A program made the position numbers and the translations under genes. This document shows, in pieces, positions 53,874 through 64,000 of a stretch of DNA of 64,000 bases. How positions within the stretch are numbered: position 1 is the stretch's first letter; each line of letters starts with the position of its first letter. The notes under the pieces are model-generated. The model was not told the origin of the DNA, ran no database searches, and saw only the letters and a program-made list of their open reading frames with translations. The stretch is from the NCBI GenBank assembly GCA_009760855.2, contig WPIO01000167.1, positions 472,501 to 536,500 of the forward strand, read 5' to 3'. Source of the DNA: Cristatella mucedo. Taxonomy: Eukaryota > Bryozoa > Phylactolaemata > Cristatellidae.

Positions 53874-54036
53874 GTGCCGCGATGGCACACTAGGTAAGGT
53901 GGTTGCTTCACGACCTCGGTCCCGAGATCGTGGGTTCGAAACCTGCGATGGGCGATCCTTTATCGCCACTGCAAGCGGTGGCGATAGCCGTAAAGACTCT
54001 TCTGTCGCTATACAAAAAGAGGCTGTTAATCAGCTA
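53874..54036 (+). mobile_element. SINE-A, full length
   Basis: gccgcgatggcacactaggt head, gggttcgaaacctgcgatgg box B, gcaagcggtggcgatagccg and tatacaaaaagaggctg tail. The contained inverted pair tcggtcccgaga is conserved among copies. Confidence 0.85.
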
Positions 54037-54179
54037 GGAGTTATTTGTTTATTCGTATCTCGAAACACGCGTATGTCGAGACACTCGTAAGCCGTTGTAC
54101 CACCGTACACCGAAATTGCTTGTCATTAATAGGTCTTCGTGCTGATATGCATTCGTGCGCATTCGTTTTCGTGGAGTTT

Positions 54180-54790
54180 GGTTTTAACGAGACTGGTGCT
54201 TCGCCGGTCAAGAACGGCGGGAGGGAGCAGCACTGGAGAAACGCATCCAGCTCCAGCTCCTGTCCTCCGCCGCGTCTCAGGTCTGAATCGAGTTGCCCAC
54301 CCCTAAAAAACCTCCCGGTGCCCGCGGCGTCTTCCGCACGGCCAAGCTGCCGATTCTATTGAACTATTGAGGAATTGTCGGCGAACCGGTGCGAACGGCT
54401 CCACGAGTACGCCAGCGCGCCGCCGCTTCGGCGGCGCTCCGCGAGGGGCGAGGCGTGAACCTCCGCGCGACGCAGAGCAAAGTTCCGACGTGGCGATGCG
54501 AGACGGCCGCATAGAGGCCTTGACCTTTCCGATGCGCCTTACCTAGTCGACCGGCCTGGCTGCCTCGGCCGGCCGCTGCTTGCCTAGGGGGCATCGGAGC
54601 GCGCTAGCGAGCGAGCGCTCGCTGCAAAGTCAGAGTGACGAGCCGAGCGCCGGCTCTCCGACGCGCTCGGGGAGAGACTGCCAGCGAGACCTTCGCAGCA
54701 AGCGCGGCCGCAGCAGCCGGGTTTCCTCAGATGCCGCAGATGCTAGCTAGGAGCGGCTGGTCTTGGCGTGACCCGTAGCGCTTGGCGTGA
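54180..54790. other. CpG-rich block, no gene recognised
   Basis: GC-rich, with gcgcgctagcgagcgagcgc near 54600. Open frames overlap on both strands without homology. Confidence 0.35.
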
Positions 54791-54799
54791 CCCGTAGCA
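54764..54799. repeat. Short tandem duplication
   Basis: cttggcgtgacccgtagc occurs twice in a row. Confidence 0.8.
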
Positions 54800-54979
54800 G
54801 GTGTCGGGAATCTGCAGCTCTTCTTTCGATGCTAATAGCGTCAGCCAGATAATATTCGTAGTCGCGCTAATAGCGCGCGGAAGCTTTTGGGACGCATCGA
54901 CGCGTCAAGCTCCGTTCAAGTTGGAACGAGGTATGCCGACAGCGCGGGGAGCGCCAGCTATACTGCGTCTTAGCTCAGG

Positions 54980-55105
54980 TCAGACGCTGGCTCTTTGCGA
55001 CGCTGGTCGTGGGTTTGTGTCCTGCGCTGGGTGATCGTACATCACTTCCGCTGCAAGCGGTGATGATAGCCGCAAAGGCTCCTCTACCGGGGCTGTTAAT
55101 CAGTA
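54980..55105 (+). mobile_element. SINE-A, diverged
   Basis: ggtcgtgggtttgtgtcctg, ccgctgcaagcggtgatgat, gggctgttaatcag. Confidence 0.65.
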
Positions 55106-55483
55106 AGCTTTTTTCAAGGAGTCTATTCTTTGTAAATGCGACGCCGGAAGCAGAAAATATATCTCGCTGACACTTCCGCCCGACGACACCCTGGGGGTCA
55201 CGTGACCATCGACCCGTCTTGGATGCCATCCAGCAGAACCTGTTTTTGGCCCGTTTCGTCGCCGATGATGCCTCGGCCAATGATGAGCCAAGGTACCTCG
55301 ATAACTCCTTGACCTGTTGAGGCCAGCCCCTGCCTTAGGGACGCTCGGTACTCGACCAGAACACGCCTCAAGCTGCACACCTTTGAGAGGGTTCAAGAGT
55401 GGTTTTGATGTCGCTGCAAGAAGGAGATGACCGTTAGAACCTAGAAATCGCGAGACGGCTGCTGAAGATCTCAGAGGCTGGTC

Positions 55484-55645
55484 AGCCGCGATGGGACACT
55501 AGGTAAAGCGGTTGTTTTGTACGGCCTCTCTGCCGAGGTCGTGGGCTCGAATCCTGCAGTGGGCAATTCTTTATTTTCCCTGCAAGTGGTGGTGATAGCC
55601 TTCAAGGCTCTTCTGCCGCTATACAAAAGAGGCTGATAAATCAGA
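55484..55645 (+). mobile_element. SINE-A, full length
   Basis: agccgcgatgggacactagg head, gggctcgaatcctgcagtgg box B, gcaagtggtggtgatagcct and tatacaaaagaggctgataa tail. Confidence 0.85.
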
Positions 55646-57007
55646 GAGTATTTTTTTAGAGGGAACTTTTTGGAACATTATTAGGAAACATCTGGGCTGC
55701 GGTAGCACGGAGACGCTGCCGGCATCAGGACGCCCTGGAGTAACTTCTCTGATGCTGTCCAATGCTGGGATCGGCAGGCAGAAATCAGTCTCGCTTTTTG
55801 GTGCTTCGCAGTCAACAATGGCTTGCCCCGCCCCCCGAGCGCCATTCAGTCCTCGTTCCTTAAGCCATTACTCGCGATGTTCTGGCTTACGACCATTCTG
55901 ATTGCTCGGCAGAGACACTGGTAGTGATTGTTAGCAGTGGCAAACCCGTCCTTCAGACCAGTACTTCACGTTCATGCTTTTGAAGAGCTGCTCCTCCCTC
56001 GGGTAAATGACCGCTTCATGCCTACACCGGCTAAGGCGATTCTCATAGCGGTGAGCTCAGCACTGAATCCTGAGGGCCGACGGTGACCATTAATATTACT
56101 TCTAACTAGAAAAAAAGGCATATAGCAAACCTCCCGCCAAGCCAGAAGGCTCCTGCAGGTCGGTCGCAAGTCCAGCAGCCAAACCGAGGCTGCGAGCTAA
56201 GCTCCGGCTCGGTCGACTGCAGTGCACCTGTGCACCTCGGCGCAGCCAGTGGCGCGATCGGAGCGGCTTCTCTGTGCGACCGCCACCCCCGACCGACCGA
56301 GCAGTATCAGACTGCAAAAGCCAGTGCCGGCGGAGACGCAATGGTACAGAGCCCAGGGTCTGAGCTACGCTGGCTAGATAGAGAATACCAGATGTCAGCA
56401 GGTGCCGACAGCCGGCAGCGTCTCGTCGGACGCGACGTTATGCTCATATGCACCAGCCATTGACATATTTTCGCCTCAGTATAAATCGCATGCCCATTCG
56501 CTACTGGCTGTACCTACCTCCCCAGTAAGGAAGACGTGCCCAGATATCTCATTTATTAGCTGACTAATGCCTAGAGCCCCCTCCCAATCGTCCAACTCGC
56601 TGTAACCGAAAGCGTTCTAAACATATCCAAGCATTGCCCTCCCCAGCTGCACGAGCTACTTATTTGATAGCTTGCTCAAGGCACTTACCCGGAAAACCGC
56701 TTTGACTAAAAAGGAGGTAATCGATCAACCAAAATAAACTAGAACGCCCACTGCGGCTGCAAATAGCTCACACCTCCGCCCTATAGTCCTGCGTTGGTAA
56801 GTCGAGTCCTCTCTGTGGCCAACGTTCCTTCGTGTGCCATGTTCACGCTTTCCTCCCAAGGCGTTTCCAGATCATAAAGAATCACGGTTTTTGGGACACG
56901 TATCACGAGATGCTATCGTGACCCAGATTCGACAGCAGCTCCTCCTGGTGGCAAGTACCATTCTAGGCAACTCTGCCGTCATCTCCCACTCTCTCACCTC
57001 TCTCGTT
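55646..57007. other. Intergenic, nothing recognised
   Basis: Short overlapping frames. A donor-like ttg|gtaagtcg at 56786 has no convincing exon before it. Confidence 0.35.
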
Positions 57008-57283
<276 letters not shown>

Positions 57284-57326
57284 TAAGCCAGGGCTTCCTC
57301 AGACCGCACTTCACAAATCCGACCCA

Positions 57327-57690
57327 AGTAATAATAATACCTTTGTATAGTGCCCTCAGAGAACTTGGTCTTTTTCTAGGCACTTTGCATAGGCTTTAAA
57401 GGAAGCATGATCAAACGCTTAGTGATTAGATGCACAATGTCAACAACAATAACGTGGTTAGAGGTGACGTACGCGGTGTGTCAACACGTAAAATATGGTT
57501 AGTGGTAACGTGCGATGTGTCAGCACACATAAACACACAAGAGATGAATCACAAGAACCACTAAATTCTGCAGTAAACAGGTGAGTTGTGAGCTCCTTTA
57601 TAGATGTCTCGTCGGATGAGGGAGTCGTGGCGTCAGTTGGGAGTGAGTTCCAGGCTTTCGGAGAGAACGAACTGAAGGCACCCTGTCGTC
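57327..57690 (-). mobile_element. LINE-A 3' fragment (left of a head-to-head pair)
   Basis: Tail at 57327 (aagtaataataatacctttg), then gagttccaggctttcggag. It meets a plus-strand copy at about 57690. Confidence 0.8.
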
Positions 57691-57691
57691 C

Positions 57692-58162
57692 TAGATGACA
57701 CTCGCGGCCCACCAGGCCAAGCATCGCACCACCCACTTTTCGGAATCTAACCGTGTACCTAAACCTCGTACAAACCTCAAATCCTTTGGAGACTGTGCAT
57801 TTAGTTCGTATGCTCCCAAAGCCTGGATCTCACTTCCAACTTGCGTAACGACATCCCCTGACTTGACCACATTAAAAAATATTAAAAATCCACCTATTTA
57901 TGACAGCATGTAGTGGATCTCAGCGATTCGTCCTTTATGTGCTTATGCGAGCTGACACTGCATGCTGCCACTAACCACACTTGCATGCTGACCCTGTGCA
58001 TGTCACCCTTAACTACGTTATTCATGTTGTTTATCAAGCATGATACCACTCACCATGCGACCGCGTTTCCTTGGCAGCGAATGTAAAGCGCCTAGAAAGA
58101 GTTCGAGTTATCTTTCAGTGCTTTATCAAGTGCATTATTGTTATTATTATTATTGTTAGATT
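57692..58162 (+). mobile_element. LINE-A 3' fragment (right of a head-to-head pair)
   Basis: ccaccaggccaagcatcgc, tatgctcccaaagcctggat, then the complete 3' block and an ATT-repeat tail near 58135-58160. It has its own tail, so it is a separate insertion from its neighbour. Confidence 0.85.
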
Positions 58163-59302
58163 TTCCAGGACCGCCAGCCATCCGATTGTGCCCGCCCCCC
58201 GCTCGCTCACTCCCGATGAATCGCATGAGTCTGATATGACGTGCTCCGACGATCTGACAGCATGGAATTTCACGCGCCTTTTATCTTTTACAAAGTTGCC
58301 GCTCGAACAAATAGCCCGGTGTTGATTGATAGCTGGCCAGACATACTTCGAAGCAAGAAGGCATGTCCGGGCAGGTCCCGCGAGTCTTAGCTCGAGACCA
58401 CTCGAGAGCTAGGTACGTGGAGCCAATTTCCTCGTCGTCAGCGACCGATCGCTGCCAGCGATTGCAGCAATACCTTCAAACCCGCCTCACTTCCCCAAGA
58501 GTCCCCCTATCAGTTTCTAAACTATTACTGCATGCCTAACGTAATGCGAAGCACTATGCTTGACTAAGGCATTCGTGTGAAGTGCTGAGTCTTGAGGGTC
58601 AAAGGTAGCTGTGTGCATTTCTTGACCCGAGAAGATGCCGCCGAGCAATTTTAGCACTGATCTTTGAAATCACCAGGCATGCGCGTGTCGGCAGTGTGAA
58701 TTACGGCCGAGGGGTGATTGAAAACGCCATCCGCACTCGTCCAGCATCGCAGCACTAACATCGTTGAGATTTACCCGAGCTAATCTAATTGGCTGGTGTG
58801 GCACCCTTGTGATAATCATCAAAGCCGGTAGCGTCTCTGTCGAGGACCAATTATAACGAGTTGCAGTCGCAGATAGCTGAGTCTGGAACGGCTGAGGCTG
58901 CTTTCATATAATAAGAATGTACCGGAACTGAGGCATTAATGTTGTATATACATATTTTTCACGGTAACTATATTTCTGACGATTCGAGACAAGATAGCGA
59001 GCGTTAAAAAGTTCTCACTGCCTCCGAGAGTGCACTGCCTCGGAGCTCGCTCGACGCTCCAACGGAAGTCAGCGAAGGCCTTCCGGCGGCGCGCGCGCGC
59101 GTCAGGCGCCTCGAGCCGCCATCGCTCGCCAGCGGCGGCGGCTCGTGGCGCTCGCCGGCGTCGGCGGGCGCGACGACGATTTCGCGCCATCGAAACGCAC
59201 GCGCTCAAATCGCTTTGCTGCGCAGAGGGCAAAGACGATGGTGGGGGCGGGGCAGAGAAAGCTATCGGTCGTATGCTAAGTTACGCCGTCTCTGCGATTG
59301 AT

Positions 59303-59372
59303 CGCGATCGATGACGAGCGGCGCCCGCGATCGATCGCCATCGATCGCGGGCGCCGCTCGTCATCGATCGCG
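59303..59372. repeat. Perfect palindrome, 33-base arms, 4-base spacer
   Basis: The left arm 59303-59335 begins cgcgatcgatgacgagcggc; the right arm 59340-59372 is its exact reverse complement, ending gctcgtcatcgatcgcg. The spacer is cgcc. The arms are GC-rich with repeated cgatcgat. Confidence 0.95.
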
Positions 59373-59447
59373 CGCATTTTTCCCGCTGCAGGCAGCTGTT
59401 TGCTCAGCGCGCGCCCGCGTCAGCTCAGCTTAGACATCAATTCAACG

Positions 59448-59622
59448 GCGTCTTTTGTACAGCGACAGAAGTGCCTTTACTGGCTATCGCCACCGCTGAC
59501 AGCCAGCGGCGATGCGGAATCGCTCGCGGCAGGAATCGAATCCGCGATTTTGGGACCGAGGTCGTGAAAAGCAGCCGCCCCTTGCTCAGCGCTTTTGCCG
59601 TCGCGGCTCACCGAACGGAGAG
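59448..59622 (-). mobile_element. SINE-A, near full length
   Basis: tgtacagcgacagaagtgcc, tggctatcgccaccgctgac, ggaatcgaatccgcgatttt; the head region is GC-altered. Confidence 0.75.
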
Positions 59623-59989
59623 GGAGCGCTTGACCGCCGCGTAGATCGCCGCGAAGCGCCCGGCGCGCGCGGCCGCCGCCGCTTCCGCTTCCTCCGAGGA
59701 GCTCGCTCGGCTGCTCGCGCCGCCGCCGCTCCGCCGGCACGGCCCGAGGAGCGGCGGCGGCGCGAACGTTGCTGCGCTGCACCCAGTCTGCGGCGCGCTT
59801 GCGACAGAGCGGATCGGCGCGGTCGGGTTCCGGTCTCGAGTCGGGCGCGGCGTCTCGATTGCGATCGCCGTCGCGCCGCTCTACGCCGGGTCGCGTCGCG
59901 TCGCGCCGCGCCGCTCTTCGATGGGTCGCGTCGCGTCGCGTCGCCTACCCCCGGCGGCAGCGTTTAATAACTGCAATGGTCTGACCCAG

Positions 59990-60135
59990 AGGTTACGGTG
60001 CTCACCCTGACCGAGGTCTGGCCGAGGTCGCTGCCTCGAGCCCTGCGCGTGGCGTATGCGAAGCGCCCGAACAGAGATTTAAGTTCTCTTACGGCCCTAT
60101 GCAAATAGATTATATTATTGTATTATTATTATTAA
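59990..60135 (+). mobile_element. SINE-B
   Basis: tgacccagaggttacggtgc, ctgcctcgagccctgcgc, aagcgcccgaacagagattt, agttctcttacggccctat, then an ATT run. Confidence 0.75.
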
Positions 60136-61257
60136 TACGCCGCCTCTGCAAGCCGCAGTCGGGTAGTCGGCAACAGACAGCTCTTGAGCTTGGGAGACGC
60201 ACTGAAACATTTTTCTTCACTTTGTTTAGTCTTTCGGCGCGAGGCACGGAGCTCGCAGCGAAGTGCCTCTTCGCAGGCGCCTGACCGAACGCCGGTTAAA
60301 CATGCACCCCGCGGCGTCGTTTGGTTTGCGAGTCTCAGAAGCGGCAATTGTGCGTGCGCATGTAAATAAACACGTTTTTGGACTATCTTTTTAGGATAGC
60401 ATTTAGGACTTTAGGTGCCTGTATTAGGTGTAGTGTGTTTTGGGGTTTAGTGGTTAGATCGTACATTTCTTCGAGTTTAGGGATTTTAGTGTCGTTTAGT
60501 TTTTAGAGAGAGAAATTCTAAACAAGATATCTCTTAAAACGTCTTTATTTGCATACTTAAAAGCAGACGCTGGAAGCTATGTTGAACAGCGTGCTGTGAC
60601 CGCAGTGCCCACAGCAGAAACTGACCTGGCTCTATGCTAAACAATGCCGAACCAACCGTTCCGTAATATTACTTCGCCTCGTTCCTGCATTTGTGTCTCA
60701 TGCTTGTCGGTGGCAGTTTAGCTGGCTCGCTGTGCGGCCACGCACCAACCAGGGCTTCCTGGGGCCTTCCTTCTCGCTCGCTCGCTGCTCGGCAGCCTGC
60801 GGCGCCGCATTGCTTGCCAATCCGCCCAGTTTCCGATATCGCGCCGGTCGCTGCGGCGCGGCGCGCTCGTTCGTCGATGAGCGTCGTAAGAGAGCGACTC
60901 ACACAGCGAGTCTTGCGGCAGCAGCGGCAGCCAACTCCGCTCACGGGAACGAGGACTGCGCCAGCCGCCGAAAACGCCAGAGTCACGGGTGACGCCGCAG
61001 CTAGCGAAGCCCTCGCGCACGCAGCCCACCGCGCACAGCCGAATGAGGGCTGCTTAAATCTCACCAACAATCGTCGGCCGAAGGCGGGGTGCTGCAGGAG
61101 GCTGGCTGCCACTGGGGTCGAGCGCGTGGCGGCGAGCCTTCAAACGGACGGCGCCCATGCCGCCGCCGAATTCGGACTGCTTAAATCCCATTACTATTGG
61201 ACCTATTCCGGCACAAGAACGGACTTTGCACTTACCGCTCGCGGGGCTGAATAAATG

Positions 61258-61395
61258 CACGGTAAATATAATTCGTTTGCATAACGCCCGCCATAAGAGA
61301 ACTTAGCTTCTATCTGGGTGCTTTTCGTGCGCCGCCGCATGGCTCGAGTTCGCGACCTTGGTTGTTAAAGGCTAGCACCTTACCCCTAATAAGCC
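61258..61395 (-). mobile_element. SINE-B
   Basis: Complement of the same plan: gcataacgcccgccataaga, acttagcttctatctgggtg, ggctcgagttcgcgaccttg. Confidence 0.65.
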
Positions 61396-62810
61396 TAACC
61401 GAGGCGGCAGTGGCCTGAATATCGCGCGCGACCCTGTCAATCGCCCGGTTTATCCCCCCCTCCATCCACCCGGTCAAAACGATCAGGATTAGGACAGCGG
61501 CGGTATATTCGAGCGCAGAGAGGGAGGGATAAGTAAGAGGGAGACGCTGGCACTTTGCCGTATATTTATTGAAGCCAGCAGCAGCCGCCGCGTGGGCGCC
61601 GGGCGAACCTCGGCCAATAACTTAGCGGGACGCGAAGAGAGACAGCAATAAATATCCTTTACGCCGCCAGCTGGTGCCGTCACCACCGCCCGGCCGCCGG
61701 GAGATCGCGCTCAAAGTGTAGGTGAATTCGCGCTCCGATCTGCGTGAGCGACCGCTTTTCGGTTTTCTGCGCAGCACGCATTTCACCTGCACGAAGTAGA
61801 CAGCGCCAGCACTCCGATCTCCGTGTGCAACCTGAAACGCAGCGGCGGCAGCGCAGTGCGACGCCGCGCTCGCGCCGACGTGGTGCACTCGCCGCAGCCC
61901 ACAAGCCGCTCGCGCGCGAGCTGCTGCTTCACGCCGCCCGCCCGCCTGCTGAAAGACCGCGCTCCTTAAGGCCGCAGCCAGCGCTACCGACGGCGGCGGT
62001 TTGCGACGCTGCGCCGAGCGCTAAATCCAAGGCCGCGCGCGGCTGAGAGACGATCGCTTTTTCCGATATATATCGCCATTTTACTACAACAAGTCGCAGG
62101 CAGGTGGGGTGCGCAGGCGCGGGGCGATCGCAGGCAGACGTTCGCAGCTAGAGATCGCTCACGTCGCTTGCGCCGTCTTTTGGTCTGCGAGCGCCCGCGC
62201 GCGCTAGGGCCACCGCGGACGGCGGCGGCGGCGCGAGTTTCGCGGCGCCGGCGGCGGCTCGGCGTCGAGCCGCCGCCGGCCAATGGATGAGGGACCACTT
62301 AGCACGCGTAGCAGAAGGAGCGAACGTCACTAGCGCACGTCACTGCGGCGGCGCTCCGCTGCTCTGCCTCGCGCGCGCGCTGGCTGCGCGGAAGACTGAC
62401 GTACAAAGCCAATCGGGCTTCAGCAGCCCCAGGTCTCGCCGCGCGGGTTCAAGGCCATGCGCGGCTCTCGGTTGTAGCGTGGGAAGTCGGAGGAGGTTGG
62501 TAGCGCTGACTGGCGCAGCAGCCCAGGCTCGCACGACTGATGACAAAAAAAAGGTCCCGCGCGTGCGTTCTGTGCGGGCGCGAACGCGCGCGCGCCTCTG
62601 TCTCGGGCGCTTCGGCGACGCGAAGCTGTCTCGGCCGTAGCAGAGGACGCGGCGGCGGCGGCATCGGCGGCAGCGGCTCCATCGCCGGGACATGCAGCGA
62701 GGAGCCGACGAGACGGGACGGCGGCGGCGGCGACGCCGGGCGCCCGCCTGCCGACGCACGCGAGCACCTCCGAGCGTGCTGCAAGCGAGGCGGCCGGCTC
62801 GCGCCCCTCC

Positions 62811-63102
62811 TCAGTAGGGCGCGAACCGATGGTCGAGCTTCAGAGCCGACGCTCCGGCGGCTGTAGGCAGCATTTTCAGCTTGCCGCCCATGACCTTCGG
62901 GTCCACGGCAGCCGCCATCATGGCGGCGTTAGCGGCGGCGTTATATCCGTACATGGGCAGCGGCGTCGGTTTGCCAAACATCGCAGCGACGTACGCGGCA
63001 GTGGCGGCGGCCATGGGTTGGGTAGTCTGCTGGGTCAGAGCTGAGGTGGCTGCGGAGGTCATGGGGTCAGCGCTCAGAAGCTGGCTCTTATGGATTTCCA
63101 TG
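62811..63102 (-). CDS. Terminal exon, Ala/Met-rich C-terminus ending RFAPY, gene uncertain
   Basis: A strong minus-strand acceptor (cccgttaccttttctgcag|C) opens a frame that reads MEIHKSQLLSADPMTSAATS and ends LKLDHRFAPY, TGA, 96 residues. It contains PLPMYGYNAAANAAMM and VMGGKLKML; composition is Ala, Met, Thr and Tyr-rich, like the disordered C-terminus of an RNA-binding protein. Vertebrate RBFOX proteins also end in RFAPY, but the rest does not match what I know of them, so the name is withheld. Being downstream of an acceptor, the first M need not be a start. No upstream exon was found before the window edge. Confidence 0.5.
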
Positions 63103-63844
63103 CTGCAGAAAAGGTAACGGGACGACGTGTTAATGCTGCCATTCGCGCGGCCGACTCGGCGGCGGGCGGCACGAGCAGCTCTGACGGCGGCTCGCGCGCG
63201 CGCGCACGCCTCTCGTCTCGGCCAGTCGACCGTCGGCAGCGAGCACGGGCGGGCGGGCAGCCAGCGGCTAGCGAAGCGGCCGGAAGCGGCGTGCAGACCG
63301 GATGCAGACGGCGACTGCCGCCGTTCGGGCCAAGCCAGGGCGCGGGCGCTAGTCGCTCGGGGACGGCATGCGACTCGCGCGGCCAAGACCGCAGCTGTCG
63401 GCGGCATGCCGGCAGACTGAGCGGGGACAGCGAGCGAGCGGACAGGCGAGCGGACGTGCCAGGCGAGCGTGCCGTCGGACCTAGAGACGCACGGACGGAC
63501 CGAGGCCCAGCCGAGTGTGGCGTAGTCGCGCCCCAGCTCGGCGCCTTGAATGCGACGCCCGGGTGGCGGGCGCCCGCCACCCAGGAGCCCGCCAGATAGC
63601 AGGCGGTCGCGCTTGGACTAGGGAAAAAAGCCCGCGAGGCAGCTCTCGTGGGCTGAGGGCGAATTTGGCGACGCTCCGGCGACGACCGCGCGACGGCAGT
63701 TTTACGCGGCTAAGCTCGAGCCGCCGCCACCGCCGGGCCCCGGGCTCGCGTGCGTGCGTGCGTGCACGAGGAAAAGAGCTGGGCGAGGACAAACTTTTCA
63801 AACGGAAGCCAGCGCCAAAGAGGGAGGAGGGATGAGCTGTCGAC
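63103..63844. other. CpG-rich intron or flank upstream of the RFAPY exon
   Basis: Very GC-rich, repeats of ggcgggcgcccgccac type near 63564. Open frames on both strands, no recognisable domain. Any further exons of the minus-strand gene should lie here or beyond the edge, but I could not find one. Confidence 0.35.
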
Positions 63845-63990
63845 TGTATAATTCATTTGTATAGCGTCCCAAGAGAACCTAATCTCTATTCAGGCGCTTC
63901 ACATATGCCTCCGGGCTCGAGCCCATGACCTCAGCCAGACCTTGGTCGGGGCGAGCACCTAACCACTGGACCCCAAGCCAAGTCACGCGC
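63845..63990 (-). mobile_element. SINE-B
   Basis: agcgtcccaagagaacctaa, ctctattcaggcgcttcaca, gggctcgagcccatgacctc, gagcacctaaccactggac. One of the best-kept copies. Confidence 0.8.
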
Positions 63991-64000
63991 AGGAGAGACC

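Larger units (their letters stand above)
58985..62810. other. Long GC/CpG-rich region
   Basis: Almost 4 kb with little AT-rich sequence except 60360-60560. Contains two SINEs, the large palindrome and runs such as gcgtcgcgtcgcg (59888-59945). Many long frames overlap on both strands; none has family motifs. AATAAA on the minus strand near 61565 could end the 3' UTR of the RFAPY gene. Confidence 0.4.

Noticed and set aside
62340..63835. Several long overlapping frames on both strands (up to 198 codons) as genes
   Set aside because: GC-rich sequence rarely contains stops; all but the spliced RFAPY exon lack domain features, and they overlap one another.

Overview
This is metazoan (most likely invertebrate) nuclear DNA. 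It shows spliced genes, dense CR1/L2-like LINE debris on both strands, tRNA-derived SINEs, non-autonomous DNA transposons, long dinucleotide microsatellites and sharply bounded CpG-rich blocks. Nothing in it looks bacterial, phage or organellar. I cannot name the species: arthropod and mollusc both fit. Most long open frames are transposon debris, GC-rich non-coding sequence or microsatellites. The real genes are short exons in long introns, found by matching splice sites, reading phase and protein family.

Three genes can be assembled or partly assembled. (1) At 157-1758 (+) lie two exons (luminal end plus membrane/juxtamembrane) of a mannose-6-phosphate-receptor-homology (MRH) type I membrane protein whose 5' part is outside the window. 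(2) At 20378-28646 (+) lies an almost certainly complete paralogue: six phase-consistent exons encode a signal peptide, the MRH domain, one membrane span and a cytoplasmic FW motif, with a plausible seventh exon ending in ELPALL and a poly(A) signal at 28800. The two shared exons have identical lengths (92 and 127 nt) and phases, so this is a tandem duplication. (3) At 38772-46179 (-) lies a complete three-exon MUL1/MAPL mitochondrial RING E3 ligase of 367 residues. At the right edge, in a GC-rich block, a terminal exon (62811-63102, -) encodes an Ala/Met-rich C-terminus ending RFAPY; its gene is not identified with confidence.

Layout: 0-1.8 kb, 3' part of MRH copy 1; 1.8-9 kb, AT-rich intergenic DNA with old LINE/SINE remnants; 9-20 kb, LINE-B copies, SINEs, a tandem duplication, two CpG-rich blocks and a CA repeat; 20-28.8 kb, MRH copy 2, whose introns hold CT and TA repeats, a SINE, a pogo/Tigger-like element and LINE fragments; 29-36.6 kb, LINE-B and the longest LINE-A copy; 38.7-46.2 kb, MUL1, with a SPIN-like hAT element and a second hAT element in intron 1; 47-48.2 kb, a possible solo LTR, hairpin minisatellite and GT repeat; 49-58 kb, SINEs, LINEs and very long CT repeats; 59-64 kb, a GC-rich block with a large perfect palindrome and the RFAPY exon.

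The MRH proteins and MUL1 are unrelated in function (lysosomal/Golgi sorting versus mitochondrial ubiquitin/SUMO ligation); I see no operon-like relation between them.
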